Origin: Isotricha intestinalis
Taxonomy: Eukaryota; Ciliophora; Litostomatea; Vestibuliferida; Isotrichidae
Length of the DNA stretch: 64,000 nt
Assembly: GCA_023807065.1 (NCBI GenBank)
Contig: JAJJLU010003459.1
Span: 107,726 to 171,725 of the forward strand
Direction: 5' to 3'
Shown: one piece after another, positions 63,609-64,000 of the stretch
Layout of the letters: each line of letters starts with the position of its first letter
How positions within the stretch are numbered: position 1 is the stretch's first letter
Position numbers and translations under genes: made by a program
Notes under the pieces: model-generated
Databases searched by the model: none
What the model saw: only the letters and a program-made list of their open reading frames with translations
What the model was told of the DNA's origin: nothing

Positions 63609-64000
63609 TATTATATAAAAATAATTAAATAAAAAAAAAATATAAAAAAAAATTAGAATTTCAACAAATTCATCAAAATTAAAAATACTAAAATTTATTT
63701 TTAATTTTTCAATATTCAAAATAAACTTAACATATGTTATTAACTAAGAATGCTTTTACAATACATGAAAATATTATTTTACATTAAATAATCATTAATA
63801 TACGAATTATTATAATAATTAATTAATATTTTATATTGTTTTGGTGATAAAATTATATATTTTTTAATTAGAATTTGTAGTCTAAGCTAAAATCTTTGAT
63901 ATATATGATTTTTCTTTTATAGTCTTATATATTATATCATTTCTTTATTTTATTTTTTTTTAAATTATATTTACGCAATTCCATCATTAATATTTTATGC
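63609..64000. other. AT-rich window end, nothing recognised
   Basis: No gene-like frame, RNA gene or telomere-type repeat is seen up to the end of the window. Confidence 0.5.

Noticed and set aside
1..64000. Ciliate code 6 (TAA/TAG as Gln) for the whole genome.
   Set aside because: Long intact genes such as the 1528-codon UBR gene contain no in-frame TAA or TAG and end in TAA; Gln there is always CAA or CAG.
1..64000. CRISPR arrays, insertion sequences, rRNA genes, prokaryotic promoters and operons.
   Set aside because: No repeat-spacer pattern, no rRNA, no terminal inverted repeats found by eye; gene content is eukaryotic.

Overview
The window is a stretch of extremely AT-rich nuclear DNA (by eye about five in six bases are A or T) from a unicellular eukaryote. 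It holds roughly 33 protein genes on both strands, one tRNA gene and about ten decayed or interrupted gene remnants. The proteins are Lys/Asn/Ile-rich and most genes are single uninterrupted frames. Three genes carry very short GT-AG introns (25 to 29 nt). TAA is the usual stop, with occasional TGA and TAG, and CAA is the Gln codon in intact genes. Short introns, the gene set (7TM-PIP kinase fusion, hybrid histidine kinase, CK1, Nrf-type acyltransferase, compact Zip3/RNF212-like RING protein) and the composition suggest a ciliate or ciliate-like protist using the standard stop codons. That placement is inference; no rRNA or telomere is present to confirm it.

Layout. 0.7-3 kb (+): an unknown gene with an in-frame TAG, and a degenerate FCP1/NIF-like HAD protein. 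3.9-18.6 kb (-): a pseudokinase with EF-hand/PH-like N-terminus, a UBR1-type N-recognin ubiquitin ligase, a multi-pass membrane protein, a CKK-domain (CAMSAP/Patronin-like) protein, a hybrid histidine kinase and a small PP1-motif protein. 18.7-21.8 kb: two broken genes and casein kinase 1. 22-24.7 kb (+): a PZP/PHD chromatin reader and tRNA-Leu(CAG). 25-33 kb: the 7TM-PIPK fusion, a small acidic protein, a pseudogene, the Zip3/RNF212-like RING gene, a TBC1D5-like Rab-GAP and a coiled-coil protein. 33-47 kb: a B-box-like/propeller protein, a mitotic cyclin, an MFSD5-like transporter with a sharp internal GC change, an active kinase related to the pseudokinase, a WD40 protein, a two-intron gene and PP1 inhibitor-2. 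47-64 kb: an NBR1-like protein split by a frameshift, a three-intron Pumilio gene, a CENP-B-type HTH protein, an Nrf-type acyltransferase, a second HTH remnant, a multi-pass transporter-like protein, a HIRA histone-chaperone gene with many disruptions, and DPH4.

The genes do not form an operon or one pathway. Themes recur: signalling kinases, PP1 regulation, ubiquitin/autophagy (UBR1, NBR1-like, TBC1D5-like), chromatin (PZP, HIRA) and cell cycle/meiosis (cyclin B, Zip3-like).

The most unusual signals are (1) gene-like stretches interrupted almost only by TAA/TAG where Gln, or TGA where Trp, would fit, usually with small indels, next to intact genes that never do this; (2) 25-29-nt introns hidden as apparent frameshifts; (3) a cliff from about 15% to about 40% GC inside one transporter gene.
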